The position numbers were made by a program, and so were the translations under genes. From positions 1 to 64,000 of the forward strand of contig CANNZV010003160.1 in NCBI GenBank assembly GCA_947561585.1: 64,000 nucleotides of DNA, read 5' to 3'. The notes below the pieces were generated by a model, which saw nothing but the letters and a program-made list of their open reading frames with translations, ran no database searches and was not told the origin of the DNA. This document shows positions 47,466-59,338 of this stretch, in pieces. Source of the DNA: Caprella mutica. Lineage: Eukaryota; Arthropoda; Malacostraca; Amphipoda; Caprellidae. Numbering within the stretch: position 1 is the first letter of the stretch; every line of letters begins with the position of its first letter.

Positions 47466-47740
47466 TTTTGAGTGTTTCAGGACCTTATTTAACCCCTAAT
47501 TGTTTTCTTTTATATTATGGTAAGGTCTATTTATTTATTTATAAGACATTTATACAAAATCGTACAGTATATTTACCTTCGAAGTCAAATAAATAGTTAG
47601 CCTTTAACAAATCTTTTCATTTTCAATATCGAATTCTTTCTCCACATTAACCATTAATTGAAAGTTCATAAGAATTGTAGTAATTTTTAATTAAAAAATC
47701 CAGTGTTGAATTTATTCTATTGACATTGTGCCATATATTA

Positions 47741-47900
47741 TGGTAAGTTACGAATTATCGGTCGGTACTACATCTTCGGTCATATAAGAAAAACAATATA
47801 AAAATTATTATTAGGTAGCACTGTGTAATAATAACAATTTTATGTTGTTTTTCTTATATGACCGAAGATGTAGTACTGACCGATAATTCGTAACTTACCA
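47741..47900. mobile_element. GGGTAAG-family MITE, best-preserved copy (160 bp)
   Basis: Left arm TGGTAAGTTACGAATTATCG and on through GGTCATATAAGAAAAACAA; the right arm is the reverse complement with one mismatch over about 58 bp. TA flanks both ends (47739-47740 and 47901-47902), as expected for a Tc1/mariner-type target duplication. No ORF. Confidence 0.92.
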
Positions 47901-47902
47901 TA

Positions 47903-48325
47903 TTTAAAAAAATGGCTGGAACATATGATAAATTATCTCAATAATTATTTAATTTAAATCATCTTTAATAACTAGAATAGGTAACCTATAATTTGTCCCT
48001 ATACATAAATAACTCAATTTCCATTTTGAAAATTCAAACACTAAATAACATAGTATTTACTCCTACAGTTGAGTAATATATAGCCCCATATGCACTCACA
48101 TCAATATATTTTATGCCAATGCAGTGCGTACATAAGTCTACGGTAATGGCCGCCCTTAACATTATCACTTATTTTATAGCTCTGCCGCCATAAGTTAGGC
48201 AGCTGACAAGCAAGACAAATAAGCTACGCCATAAAAGAAAAAGCCAAAGATTATATGGGAGTTGTTAATGATTAACCACATACAGACTGGAGGACCAATT
48301 CGTCACCTCATTTACGAATTTACAC
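47903..48325. other. Unique spacer
   Basis: Slightly GC-richer at 48110-48230; no open frame of note. Confidence 0.4.
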
Positions 48326-50895
48326 ATTTATTTGTATTGACTGTAAATAGATATTGTATGAATGTTCTACACCGTAAGAGTTCATCCCTAGTGGAATATT
48401 ATTTGTATTGACTGTAAATAGATATTGTATGAATGTTCTTCACCGTAAGAGTTCATCCCTAGTGGAATATTATTTGTATTGACTGTAAATAGATATTGTA
48501 TGAATGTTCTTCACCGTAAGAGTTCATCCCTAGTGGAATATTATTTGTGTTGACTGTAAATAGATATTGTATGAATGTTCTTCACCGTAAGAGTTCATCC
48601 CTAGTGGAATATTATTTGTGTTGACTGTAAATAGATATTGTATGAATGTTCTTCACCGTAAGAGTTCATCCCTAGTGGAATATTATTTGTGTTGACTGTA
48701 AATAGATATTGTATGAATGTTCTTCACCGTAAGAGTTCATCCCTAGTGGAATATTATTTGTGTTGACTGTAAATAGATATTGTATGAATGTTCTTCACCA
48801 TAAGAGTTCATCCCTAGTGAAATGTTATTTGTATTGACTGTAAATAGATATTGTATGAATGTTCTTCACCATAAGAGTTCATCCCTAGTGGAATATTATT
48901 TGTATTGACTGTAAATAGATATTGTATGAATGTTCTACACCGTAAGAGTTCATCCCTAGTGGAATATTATTTGTATTGACTGTAAATAGATATTGTATGA
49001 ATGTTCTTCACCGTAAGAGTTCATCCCTAGTGGAATATTATTTGTATTGACTGTAAATAGATATTGTATGAATGTTCTTCACCGTAAGAGTTCATCCCTA
49101 GTGGAATATTATTTGTGTTGACTGTAAATAGATATTGTATGAATGTTCTTCACCGTAAGAGTTCATCCCTAGTGGAATAATATTTGTGTTGACTGTAAAT
49201 AGATATTGTATGAATGTTCTTCAACGTAAGAGTTCATCCCTAGTGGAATATTATTTGTGTTGACTGTAAATAGATATTGTATGAATGTTCTTCACCGTAA
49301 GAGTTCATCCCTAGTGGAATATTATTTGTGTTGACTGTAAATAGATATTGTATGAATGTTCTTCACCATAAGAGTTCATCCCTAGTGAAATGTTATTTGT
49401 ATTGACTGTAAATAGATATTGTATGAATGTTCTTCACCATAAGAGTTCATCCCTAGTGGAATATTATTTGTATTGACTGTAAATAGATATTGTATGAATG
49501 TTCTACACCGTAAGAGTTCATCCCTAGTGGAATATTATTTGTATTGACTGTAAATAGATATTGTATGAATGTTCTTCACCGTAAGAGTTCATCCCTAGTG
49601 GAATATTATTTGTATTGACTGTAAATAGATATTGTATGAATGTTCTTCACCGTAAGAGTTCATCCCTAGTGGAATATTATTTGTGTTGACTGTAAATAGA
49701 TATTGTATGAATGTTCTTCACCGTAAGAGTTCATCCCTAGTGGAATATTATTTGTGTTGACTGTAAATAGATATTGTATGAATGTTCTTCACCGTAAGAG
49801 TTCATCCCTAGTGGAATATTATTTGTGTTGACTGTAAATAGATATTGTATGAATGTTCTTCACCATAAGAGTTCATCCCTAGTGAAATGTTATTTGTATT
49901 GACTGTAAATAGATATTGTATGAATGTTCTTCACCATAAGAGTTCATCCCTAGTGGAATATTATTTGTGTTGACTGTAAATAGATATTGTATGAATGTTC
50001 TTCACCGTAAGAGTTCATCCCTAGTGGAATATTATTTGTGTTGACTGTAAATAGATATTGTATGAATGTTCTTCACCGTAAGAGTTCATCCCTAGTGGAA
50101 TATTATTTGTATTGACTGTAAATAGATATTGTATGAATGTTCTTCACCGTAAGAGTTCATCCCTAGTGGAATATTATTTGTGTTGACTGTAAATAGATAT
50201 TGTATGAATGTTCTTCACCGTAAGAGTTCATCCCTAGTGGAATATTATTTGTGTTGACTGTAAATAGATATTGTATGAATGTTCTTCACCGTAAGAGTTC
50301 ATCCCTAGTGGAATATTATTTGTATTGACTGTAAATAGATATTGTATGAATGTTCTTCACCGTAAGAGTTCATCCCTAGTGGAATATTATTTGTGTTGAC
50401 TGTAAATAGATATTGTATGAATGTTCTTCACCGTAAGAGTTCATCCCTAGTGGAATATTATTTGTGTTGACTGTAAATAGATATTGTATGAATGTTCTTC
50501 ACCGTAAGAGTTCATCCCTAGTGGAATATTATTTGTATTGACTGTAAATAGATATTGTATGAATGTTCTTCACCGTAAGAGTTCATCCCTAGTGGAATAT
50601 TATTTGTGTTGACTGTAAATAGATATTGTATGAATGTTCTTCACCGTAAGAGTTCATCCCTAGTGGAATATTATTTGTGTTGACTGTAAATAGATATTGT
50701 ATGAATGTTCTTCACCGTAAGAGTTCATCCCTAGTGGAATATTATTTGTATTGACTGTAAATAGATATTGTATGAATGTTCTTCACCGTAAGAGTTCATC
50801 CCTAGTGGAATATTATTTGTATTGACTGTAAATAGATATTGTATGAATGTTCTTCACCGTAAGAGTTCATCCCTAGTGGAATATTATTTGTACTT
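48326..50895. repeat. 71-bp satellite array, about 36 copies
   Basis: The unit contains TATTATTTGTATTGACTGTA, AATAGATATTGTATGAATGT and TCTTCACCGTAAGAGTTCAT. Copies are nearly identical; the informative variants are GTATTG/GTGTTG, TTCTACACC and CACCATAAG with GTGAAATG. The last of these occurs at 48811, 49379 and 49876, steps of 568 and 497 bp (8 and 7 units). The 73-codon frame at 50822-51043 starts in the last unit and runs into AT-rich DNA. Confidence 0.98.
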
Positions 50896-51214
50896 TCTTA
50901 CAGAGACGAATTATTTTGCTATTCCAGACTTTAATTATATAAGAAAAAAAATTGGAAAGCTTTTTGTAACCTTTTCACTTTCAAGTAAAATGTTGACTTC
51001 AAATGAATCCTTATATTTTTTACTTTTCAATTTTGTTCCATAGATTAGGTACATCGTGTTTCTGACATCTGCTTAATGGTTTAGGCAGTTCAAAAGGAAT
51101 TATATATACTTATATAGTATATACTATATAGCTATGAGTAAATAATATATACCTCTCACATTATTTGGTGTTTGGAAAGTAGATTGTTACTTAGTAATGA
51201 GTTATTTGCTGCTG
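50896..51214. other. Right flank of the 71-bp array
   Basis: The first 35 bp (CTTTCTTACAGAGACGAATT) are shared with the inverted orphan unit at 43868. The rest is unique, with a TATATAGTATATACTATATA palindrome near 51110. Confidence 0.6.
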
Positions 51215-51672
51215 TTCATGACTATACTGCTCATGACTATACTGCTCATGACTATTCTGTTCATAACTATACTGCTCATAACTATTCTGCTCATAACTAT
51301 ACTGCTCATAACTATACTGCTCATAACTATTCTGCTCATAACTATACTGCTCATGACTATTCTGCTCATGACTATTCTGCTCATGACTATTCTGCTCATG
51401 ACTTTTCTGCTCATAACTATTCTGCTCATAACTATACTGCTCATGACTATACTGCTCATGACTATACTGCTCATGACTATTCTGCTCATAACTATACTGC
51501 TCATGACTATACTGCTCATGACTATACTGCTCATAACTATTCTGCTCATGACTATACTGCTCATAACTATACTGCTCATGACTATTCTGCTCATGACTAT
51601 ACTGCTCATGACTATACTGCTCATAACTATACTGTTCATAACTATACTGCTCATAACTATACTCATTACTAT
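51215..51672. repeat. 15-bp minisatellite, about 30 copies
   Basis: The unit is TGCTCATGACTATAC, with CATAAC and TATTC variants. It stays open in two plus and two minus frames (repeats of AHDYT, LLMTI, HEQYS and SIVMS), a property of the unit, not evidence of coding. Confidence 0.97.
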
Positions 51673-52138
51673 ATACCATAGTAGACTAGCCACTGCCTCG
51701 AAATTGATTCTGTAATCAAATTAATGGTATTTCTTGGTAACAATCAACAGAAACCTCGATGACAACATTTCACACTTTCACTAAATCGTATAACTGTACC
51801 AACCAATTAATTCTGTAAACCGAGAACACGTGTGATATCAAATTGATAAATATTAAAATATACAATGCAATCTAACTTTAAAAAATCAATGCAATCTATT
51901 GAAGTAGTTAGTTAACCTTTGGCTGGATGGTGTTCCATATATGGCACACTTATAGGTTCATTTTCAGGTTCCAAAATTAGAATTCTAAAAACACCACAAA
52001 AAATATATGAATTGTAATAGTTAATAAATATTAAAATTGATATAACCATTCAAGTTTCATTTCAGATTTCATGCATTTTATCGTTGCTATGTAAAAAATA
52101 GATTTCATATCATATCTCGTTCTATCGGTCGATTCGTA
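51673..52138. other. Unique AT-rich spacer
   Basis: No gene or array recognised. Confidence 0.4.
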
Positions 52139-52689
52139 GGGTAAGTTTCGAATTATCGAATGATTTCACATTTTCGATCATTGATACGTACAAGAGCTGC
52201 GTCTGTCTGTCCGTCTGTCTCTCCTGTCCATCCGTCCGTGTGTCACAAAATGTGTTAAACAGTCATTCTATCAACAGCGCCTCATAAAGTTGTTGTAAAT
52301 AAGAGAAAAATCAAAGAAACAGTGATAGAAAAGGAAAACTAATAATTTGCTGCAGTATCTTGACTACGGGGGTCACATGAAAATTATTAATTGGAATTAT
52401 AAGAGTTTGATTCTAATGAGTAAAAAATATAATTTTTGATAAATTAAATATATTAATATGCAAACATATATGTGCATTTGAATATAATCTTAAACCCATT
52501 ATATTAATGGAACACTCAATGATTGAACAACAGGTACTGTACTAGTATAATAATATTTATAAATAAACTTGTTTGATATCCAAGATATCTACAGATATCT
52601 GAATACCCATCGAAAAAAACAATAAAAATAATTCGCTCTTTTTATACGTTCACAAAAATAGAACCGTCCGATAACTCGTAACCTACCCC
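52139..52689. mobile_element. GGGTAAG-family MITE split by a later insertion
   Basis: The left end GGGTAAGTTTCGAATTATCG (preceded by TA) and TTTCACATTTTCGATCA are interrupted near 52180. The right arm resumes by about 52560 and ends ATAGAACCGTCCGATAACTC then CCTACCCC. Total 551 bp against 160-215 for intact copies, so roughly 350 bp of foreign DNA, including dispersed repeat B, lies inside. Confidence 0.65.
52190..52315. repeat. Dispersed repeat B, copy 2
   Basis: AAGAGCTGCGTCTGTCTGTC, CATCCGTCCGTGTGTCACAA and CAACAGCGCCTCATAAAGTT; matches 20412-20510. Reminiscent of the 5-prime part of non-autonomous Helitrons. Confidence 0.7.
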
Positions 52690-53156
52690 ACCGCTACTTT
52701 CATCAATCCGTTGATTCTTGTAATATTTTCCCTTAGAAGATCTTGGAAGATGAGAGTAGATTTTTCTTCTGTGTCTATAAACTTAAGATAAAAATAGTAA
52801 ATGAGGAGCTGCCTAATAAAAAATATCATTTTTCTTGATAACTTTGATGAGTAGTGGAGAGATTTTCTTTTTAAGATTTTAAGTTTCTTCCTTCCACTTA
52901 AGTTACTCTTAATTACTTTTAAGTGGATTACTATACTACTACCTTCAAGTTGGTAATAAAAACTAATTTGGGCAAGTTATTTGCTGGCTGGTGTTTGGTT
53001 TCAAACCATTAAAACATCCAAAAGATGGGCCAAAAACATTTACTTGAAAACAATCTCTTGAAAGCTTTCAAAACAAGTAACTGGTGGAAAAAATATAACT
53101 TGGGAGATGGAAACAATTAACATTATTATCAGGTAACATTACTATACTGGATATGT
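52690..53156. other. Unique AT-rich spacer
   Basis: No gene or array recognised. Confidence 0.4.
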
Positions 53157-53440
53157 GGGGCAACATTGCCCCGATATCGATAGAACATTTTCTCAATTTT
53201 GTTACAACATTGCCTCAATATTGTTACAATATTGTTACAATATTTGTAACAATAGTAACATTGCCCCAATATTGTTACAATATTGGGGCAATGTTTTGTC
53301 TCAATTTTGTTACAATATTGTCCCAATATTGTTACAACATTGTCCCAATATTGTTCAAATATTATCCCAATATTGTTACATTATTGTTCTAATATTGTTA
53401 CAACATTGCCTCAAAATTGTAACAATATCGCTGCAATGTG
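53157..53440. repeat. Degenerate 22-bp repeat, about 12 copies, part inverted
   Basis: Units of the type ACATTGCCCCAATATTGTTACA, mostly irregular. Part of the array is inverted, creating the hairpin at 53257-53295. The outer bases ACATT and TATTGTTACA are shared with the (reverse-complemented) 22-bp unit at 62384-63480. Confidence 0.85.
53257..53295. other. Perfect 18-bp stem with 3-nt loop
   Basis: AACATTGCCCCAATATTG (53257-53274), loop TTA, CAATATTGGGGCAATGTT (53278-53295). It lies at the inversion point of the degenerate 22-bp array. Confidence 0.85.
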
Positions 53441-54118
53441 TTGGGTTTCATGTTGCAAAAATATATAAGTTCCAAATTTCCAAATATACAGTTTACGATA
53501 CAATAACTACATATATATATAACTGTATTATGTTCACTATAACCAAATGTATAGTTTACTATGCAATAACTATATGTATAGTCACTATACCTGTAAAGCT
53601 CATGACTCTCATATGTAAAAACGAAGTAGCTTTTCTGCGTCCATGAGCAATGAAGATCTTGCTCTCAGTATGCTAGCATGCAATACACATAAATAAGCAG
53701 TGTATTAGCATACATATACCTAATGTCCTGCACGTCAATAAAACAGTAGGTAACTGCAAAAAGATACACTATAATAATATTACCTGTGAGGAGAGTGAGA
53801 GTCATACCTTTTGCAGACTAGCATCTAAGAGTAGTAATCTTATTACTCTGTTTGTAACTATATCATGCTATCAATATTCAGTTATTGTGCATCATTAGAT
53901 AAGTAGTAAATGTATTATATCTTTTTCACGCTAGACAATATCTAATTAGAAAATTGTTTAACTAATTATAGAGTATATAGGGTTCAAATGTTTGAAATAG
54001 TTCATAGTTTCTCCGTGGACTTATCACTCGTATCATTTCCATGCTAGAAGCTATCGCTAGCATCGCGTCAGTGTTTTTAGAGACTAAAGCAGTCTATGAA
54101 CTTTAGGTTCTATTCATA
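53441..54118. other. Unique interval
   Basis: Short near-duplicate strings (ATAGTTTACTATGCAATAAC and a diverged partner 70 bp upstream). No gene recognised. Confidence 0.4.
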
Positions 54119-54334
54119 GGACTGAATGTGACTTGATGCGAGCCATTGTGTGGAATGTGACTTGATGTGAGCCATTGTATTGAATGTGACTTGATGTGAG
54201 CTATTGTGTGGAATGTGACTTGATGTGAGCCATTGTGTGAATATGACTTGATGTGAGCCATATTGAGTGGAATGTGACTTGATGTGAGCCATTGTGTGAA
54301 TGTGACTTGATGTGAGCTATTGAGTGGAATGTGA
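54119..54334. repeat. 28/29-bp minisatellite, about 7 copies
   Basis: The unit contains GAATGTGACTTGATGTGAGC then CATTGTGTG. It shares GAATGTGACT with the adjoining 21-bp array. Confidence 0.92.
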
Positions 54335-55155
54335 CTGTCAATGTTTAAAATGTGACTGTCAATGAGTAAAATGTAACCGTCAATGAGTAAAATGTGACTG
54401 TCAATGAGTAAAAGGTGACCGTCAATGAGTAAAATGTGACCGTCAATGAGTAAAATGTGACCGTCAATGAGTAAAATGTGACTGTCAATGAGTAAAATGT
54501 GACCGTCAATGAGTAAAATGTGACTGTCAATGAGTAAAATGTGACTGTCAATGAGTAAAATGTGACTGTCAATGAGTAAAATGTGACTGTCAATGAGTAA
54601 AATGTGACCGTCAATGAGTAAAATGTGACTGTCAATGAGTAAAATGTGATTGTCAATGAGTAAAATGTGACTGTCAATGTTTAAAATGTGACTGTCAATG
54701 TTTAAAATGTGACCGTCAATGAGTAAAATGTGACTGTCAATGAGTAAAATGTGATTGTCAATGAGTAAAATGTGACTGTCAATGTTTAAAATGTGATTGT
54801 CAATGAGTAAAATGTGACTGTCAATGTTTAAAATGTGACCGTCAATGAGTAAAATGTGACTGTCAATGAGTAAAATGTGACTGTCAATGAGTAAAATGTG
54901 ACTGTCAATGAGTAAAATGTGACTGTCAATGAGTAAAATGTGACCGTCAATGAGTAAAATGTGACTGTCAATGAGTAAAATGTGACTGTCAATGTTTAAA
55001 ATGTGATTGTCAATGAGTAAAATGTGACTGTCAATGAGTAAAATGTGACCGTCAATGAGTAAAATGTGACCGTCAATGAGTAAAATGTGACCGTCAATGA
55101 GAAAAATGTGACCGTCAATGAGTAAAATGTGACCGTCAATGAGAAAAATGTGACT
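54335..55155. repeat. 21-bp minisatellite, about 39 copies
   Basis: The unit is AAAATGTGACTGTCAATGAGT without its last base plus T; main variants are GACCGTC and AATGTTTAAA. It is a multiple of 3, so a 363-codon minus-strand frame of repeated ILLIDSH is open across both arrays. That frame has an ATG and about 15 non-repeat residues at its start, with no further support. Confidence 0.97.
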
Positions 55156-55694
55156 TAAATATGAGATACCACAGCTCAATGGTTTTAGGGTCAATTTATT
55201 CCTTTAGATGTTACGTAAGTAGGTTAGTTCTCCATCAGTTGATGGCCCCTAACTGTGATGGTATTGCATCATTGGACGAGAATTTGATTACATCGAAATA
55301 CACTAAAGTGAATTCGAAGAGAATGAAGCTTTAAATTAAAAGAACTAATTTGAAACCTAAAGAAATGAACACAAAAAGAGTTATTTCGATCTTAATCGAA
55401 TCATAATTTTATATCAAGTTCAAATCATAAATATCTTTGCTTCACAACTCAATAACATCGTTGTGAATAGGTTCTACATCAATAGATCACATAAGAGCTG
55501 CTTGATGTTCTATTGAAAATGATATTTTTAGAGATTCAATGGCTGAATGGCATATCTTTCAAATTACCATCAAAAGGAATATTCCCAGCGTTCTCTATCG
55601 TCACATTACAGGCGGTTCTGTGCATAATTAAGTTTCTTGGAATAATTCTGGATAAAAGTAGAGAATTTCCATCCAGCACCATTCAAGTTACGTA

Positions 55695-55746
55695 ATGATC
55701 AAAAGAAATGCTTTGTTTATTGTTTTAGCGTTGCTGTATTTTGGAG
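55695..55746 (+). CDS. Candidate first coding exon with signal peptide
   Basis: ATG followed by codons for MIKRNALFIVLALLYFG, then GAG followed by GTATGA, a plausible splice donor at 55747. A short basic start followed by a hydrophobic run is what a secretory signal peptide looks like, and a phase-1 intron directly after it is common in secreted animal proteins. If unspliced, the frame stops 10 codons later. I cannot find the following exon. A hydrophobic run of this length can occur by chance in AT-rich DNA. Confidence 0.18.
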
Positions 55747-55912
55747 GTATGAACAAAAGCCTTTTGTTATTCAAATGACTGCTGATTGCCCGCGAAATTA
55801 GGATAATAATGGAGGTTAATTAGTAAAACATGGCACGTAATCATTTATGCGCTATGGCGATTATTGATGCCACTCTTATAAATTCTAAATATAGCGTATT
55901 TAAAAGCGAAAT

Positions 55913-56179
55913 TTAACGGCTATATAATTCATAATATCCATTTAATGGTTGAGATAGATTGTTGCTGAAACACTCTAATTGATAGCGCACACGCACACCG
56001 CACGTGTTGCCGCTATCGCTGCTCAATAAAGAATGAGTGCACACTTGTTGCAGCGCCTGACATTGACTGTCAAAACTGACGCTTAGATTTAGCGCTTCAA
56101 TAAAAGCAACTTGTTGAATCTTACTTTTTAACATTTGCCTTTGTGATTGATTAAATAGGATTTTGGTGAAGAGATCCAT
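55913..56179 (-). CDS. Possible small ORF or exon, unidentified
   Basis: A frame of 88 codons with ATG start and TAA stop. The peptide is non-periodic and hydrophilic, Gln- and Ser-rich, with four cysteines in the second half (SQCQALQQVCTHS near residues 37-49, then TCGVRVRYQLEC). GC content is well above the flanks between 55980 and 56110. There is no signal peptide by eye and no family I recognise. It is the least repeat-like long frame in the window and the best candidate for a true exon, but unsupported by splice sites or a neighbour on the same strand. Confidence 0.28.
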   Translation of the reverse strand: MDLFTKILFNQSQRQMLKSKIQQVAFIEALNLSVSFDSQCQALQQVCTHSLLSSDSGNTCGVRVRYQLECFSNNLSQPLNGYYELYSR

Positions 56180-56652
56180 GAGATATATATATAATATCGT
56201 AATAATTTTGAATCAGTATTATTATTTACAATATTTTATCATTTCAAGTACATTATAACTAAATTTTGTTCATAACTCACGTGAACTTTATTGATACAAT
56301 AACAATTAAATAATATATCATGCTTATGAATTTCTTTTGTATACGTACATATAAGTAACACGTTTAATATTTAGTTCAAAGACCTCATATACATTACACA
56401 TGCATTAACATTCGTACTCTTACCTAACTTAATTTTCGTGTTTCAGTTTCGATTTGGGAGTAGGTACATATTATTTCCCGGGGGTGAACATCTATTTAAT
56501 TGGTTTAATTAAAGCTTAATAGAGTTATATCCTTTCAAAGCTCAATGTAAATGAGTTAATCTCCAGTTTTAGAGGTGGATGAATTAGATTGAATTCAGCC
56601 AGTCGTTTGTAACTATATTAGGAATTACTTTAAAGACCTCATTATAATGATG

Positions 56653-56806
56653 CTAGTGTACTTGCCCGTTAAGAATAACGTGTTCTCAATAGTATCAATA
56701 TTTGTAACTAGTGTACTTGCTCGTTAAGAATAACGTGTTCTCAATAGAATCAATATTTGTAACTAGTGTACTTGCCCGTTAAAAATAACGTGTTCTCGAA
56801 AATATT
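56653..56806. repeat. 55-bp repeat, 3 copies
   Basis: Copies start at 56655, 56710 and 56765 and contain AGTGTACTTGCCCGTTAAGA then ATAACGTGTTCTC. Nearly identical. Confidence 0.93.
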
Positions 56807-57654
56807 TATATAATTTTATGGTAAGAACCTACCGCGCGAAAAACCGACCCATCCGATGACAGAGGCTGAAAATAGCGCAAGTGACAAAATAGTCCGCTGG
56901 TAAAGCAATCATTTTACAGATTCAAAATAGGAAAACGCTTTTGTTGTTTTTTCTAATTATCGGGGAGGTATGAATTTCCAGGCTGTAAGAAGCAATAATT
57001 ATGCTATTTAATTGGTGTCAAATTTCTGTCAGAAGTATCTTTTTGGTTTGGTTTTTTGCGTGGGAATAATTTTAGTAAGGAGTAGAAATTTTAACGACAA
57101 AACTAAAACTCAAACACTATCGCCTGACACATAAATTTAGCTTTAGAAAAATTAAAACTTTTATTTTATTCATTGTATTTGAATTCGTCAAAATACAATA
57201 TTCCTTTTCTCAAAAACGTACTATATTTCGATTTATTTTTATGGTCTATTGTAATTAATTAAAAAAAAATCTGATTTATATATTGTATTAACTGTACTGA
57301 TATATGTATAATATATTCAACATTATTTTAAATGATGTTGGACCGTTTATACGATCTTTATATGATCTACCAAATAGTGTTATCAATCTATAATATATAA
57401 TCTCTATTGCATGAACGTATGTACAGTATGTTTATCTATAACGTAGCAAACATTACTTTAAATGATCATGAGTAAGGTTGTGACAATATGCTCTCAAAAT
57501 TATAGATCCCTAAAATGTTATAGATGGAGAGAATTAAAGAGTATTGAATCGTTCTAAACCAGAGGTATATAGTATTCGATACCATTTCATTTCATTTCGT
57601 TTATGATATTCTTAAGATCTATCGTTTTAAAGGCATATTGTCACAACCCAAATC
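56807..57654. other. Unique AT-rich interval
   Basis: No gene seen. A short GC-richer patch at 56828-56890 has no open frame of interest. Confidence 0.4.
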
Positions 57655-57815
57655 TTTAGGCATGTGTTGGTATATGAGTCAGTCATTCATACCTATAACA
57701 TTTAAATAATCATGAGGTATGTGTTGGTATATGAGTCAGTCATTCATACCTATAACCTTTAAATAATCATGAGGTATGTGTTGGTATATGAGTCAGTCAT
57801 TCATACCTATAACCT
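57655..57815. repeat. 57-bp repeat, about 2.8 copies
   Basis: Copies contain GGTATGTGTTGGTATATGAG, TCAGTCATTCATACCTATAA and TTTAAATAATCATGA. Nearly identical. Confidence 0.92.
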
Positions 57816-58500
57816 TTACGCTCCACTACATTCCCTTTAACAACTGCACTGACTACACAAGAGATCGTCACAACAGCACAACAAATAGTGTCCGGGAGGG
57901 GATTTATTGAGGGGTAGTGCGCATATTTATACCATCAAACTCTGCATAAGAAGTGAGAGCATTCCATTAAATTGCTTTACTCTATTTTTTGCTTATTAGA
58001 ATATTAACGTTTCTATATGTATTTCTACGTTTCAAGCTTCCGTTTCGAATAGGAAGATGCAATATGCCTCTTATATTAATGGTAGGTTAAAAATAATAGA
58101 TTTAGCTCTAGAAAAATGTAGTCCGCAATAGCCAGTTTTTCACCAAATCCACTGTTTTCTAAGAAATTTAGAAATTCATTTGTGATTTGTGAGGAGAAAG
58201 TACATAGATATTTTTCGATTTGAATCCTAAAAATACTTATTTTTTTACCAATATGGTAATACCGCTGAATATATATGTTTTCAATCATTTTTTGTTTATT
58301 TGAGTTCATCAAGACTCTGGTATAAATATCTTTTTTTTTCAAAAACTAACTAGGTATATATCAATAAAATCTTTGGTATTTGGTAATGTTAAATAAATTG
58401 TACCATATATTTATTTTTATAATGGTGACCTTAAAAAATAAAAAAATAATTTTCTATGTTTAACTTTTACTATTTCACTGAGCAAAAGAATCGACACCAC
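57816..58500. other. AT-rich interval
   Basis: A minus-strand frame of 88 codons (58076-58342) is Lys/Ile/Asn-rich, as expected of chance frames in AT-rich DNA. No gene supported. Confidence 0.35.
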
Positions 58501-58502
58501 TA

Positions 58503-58975
58503 TAATCTTCTATCCCCCCACCCTAATATTTTATGACCCCACCATGATCTTCCATGATCCCACGATAATCTTCCATGATCCCACGATAATCTTCCATGAT
58601 CCCACGATAATCTTCCATGTCCCAACATAATCTTCTATGCTCCCTCCATAATCTTCCATGATCCCACGATAATCTTCCATGCCCCAACCATAATCTTCCA
58701 TGATCCCACGATAATCTTCCATGCACCAACATAATCTTCTATGCTCCCACCATAATCTTCCATGATCCCACGATAATCTTCCATCACCTCACCATAATCT
58801 TCCATCACTCCACCATAATCTTCCATCACCCCACCATAATCTTCCATCACCCCACCATAACATTCCATGACTCCACCATAACATTCCATGACCCCACCAT
58901 AATCTTCCATTACCCCACCATAATCTTCCATGTCCCTACCATAACATTCCATGTCCCCATGGCCATACCATGACA
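58503..58975. repeat. 21-bp minisatellite, about 22 copies
   Basis: The unit is of the type ATAATCTTCCATGATCCCACG, with ACCCCACC, ACTCCACC and CATTCCATG variants. It is a multiple of 3, giving minus-strand frames of repeated MEDYRGI or MEDYGGV. It shares CCCCACCATAATCTTC with the 34-bp repeats at 60.1 and 60.9 kb. Confidence 0.95.
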
Positions 58976-59338
58976 ATTACTGAATACCATCGCATTGATT
59001 TCATAAGCTTACCTTAATTACTACAACAAGTTAATACATTTAGAACATCTCTTGGTAATTGAATAAAATCGCAACGTTTGTCCGTCTTCACTTGATTAAA
59101 CAACAATGAGTTTAATACTAGCAATCAGCAAAGTGCTATAATAACCTCTCTAACTTCATCATTTCAACCAGCAGCTTTTTGCTGATTGAAAAGAATCTAT
59201 TTGTATACTATATGTGGTAAACTTTATAGGGGATTTATTTCTGTACTCTGTTATAGGTATCGTGTAGTCATTTATTGGAATAATATTACACGACATTTTA
59301 TAGGTTTCTTAATTCGCCGTTTGGGGTGCTGACTATTA
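58976..59338. other. Unique spacer
   Basis: No gene or array recognised. Confidence 0.4.

Larger units (their letters stand above)
55156..56652. other. Repeat-free interval with weak coding signals
   Basis: The longest stretch (1.5 kb) without an array in the right half. It holds a candidate first exon on the plus strand (55695-55746) and an 88-codon frame on the minus strand (55913-56179). A plus-strand frame at 55513-55695 (60 codons) lacks an ATG at its first codon. 56180-56652 shows nothing. Confidence 0.5.

Noticed and set aside
48326..50895. Tandem arrays as a CRISPR-like repeat-spacer system
   Set aside because: Units are contiguous with no unique spacers, no cas genes, and the DNA is eukaryotic.
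51172..51715. Overlapping long ORFs on both strands
   Set aside because: 15-bp unit lacking stops in four frames; simultaneous openness on both strands argues against coding.
54103..55194. 363-codon minus-strand ORF of repeated ILLIDSH
   Set aside because: 21-bp array plus the adjoining 28/29-bp array; codons vary only where the repeat varies, and there is no non-repeat domain.
58076..58342. 88-codon minus-strand ORF
   Set aside because: Lys/Ile/Asn-rich composition expected by chance in AT-rich DNA; no motif.
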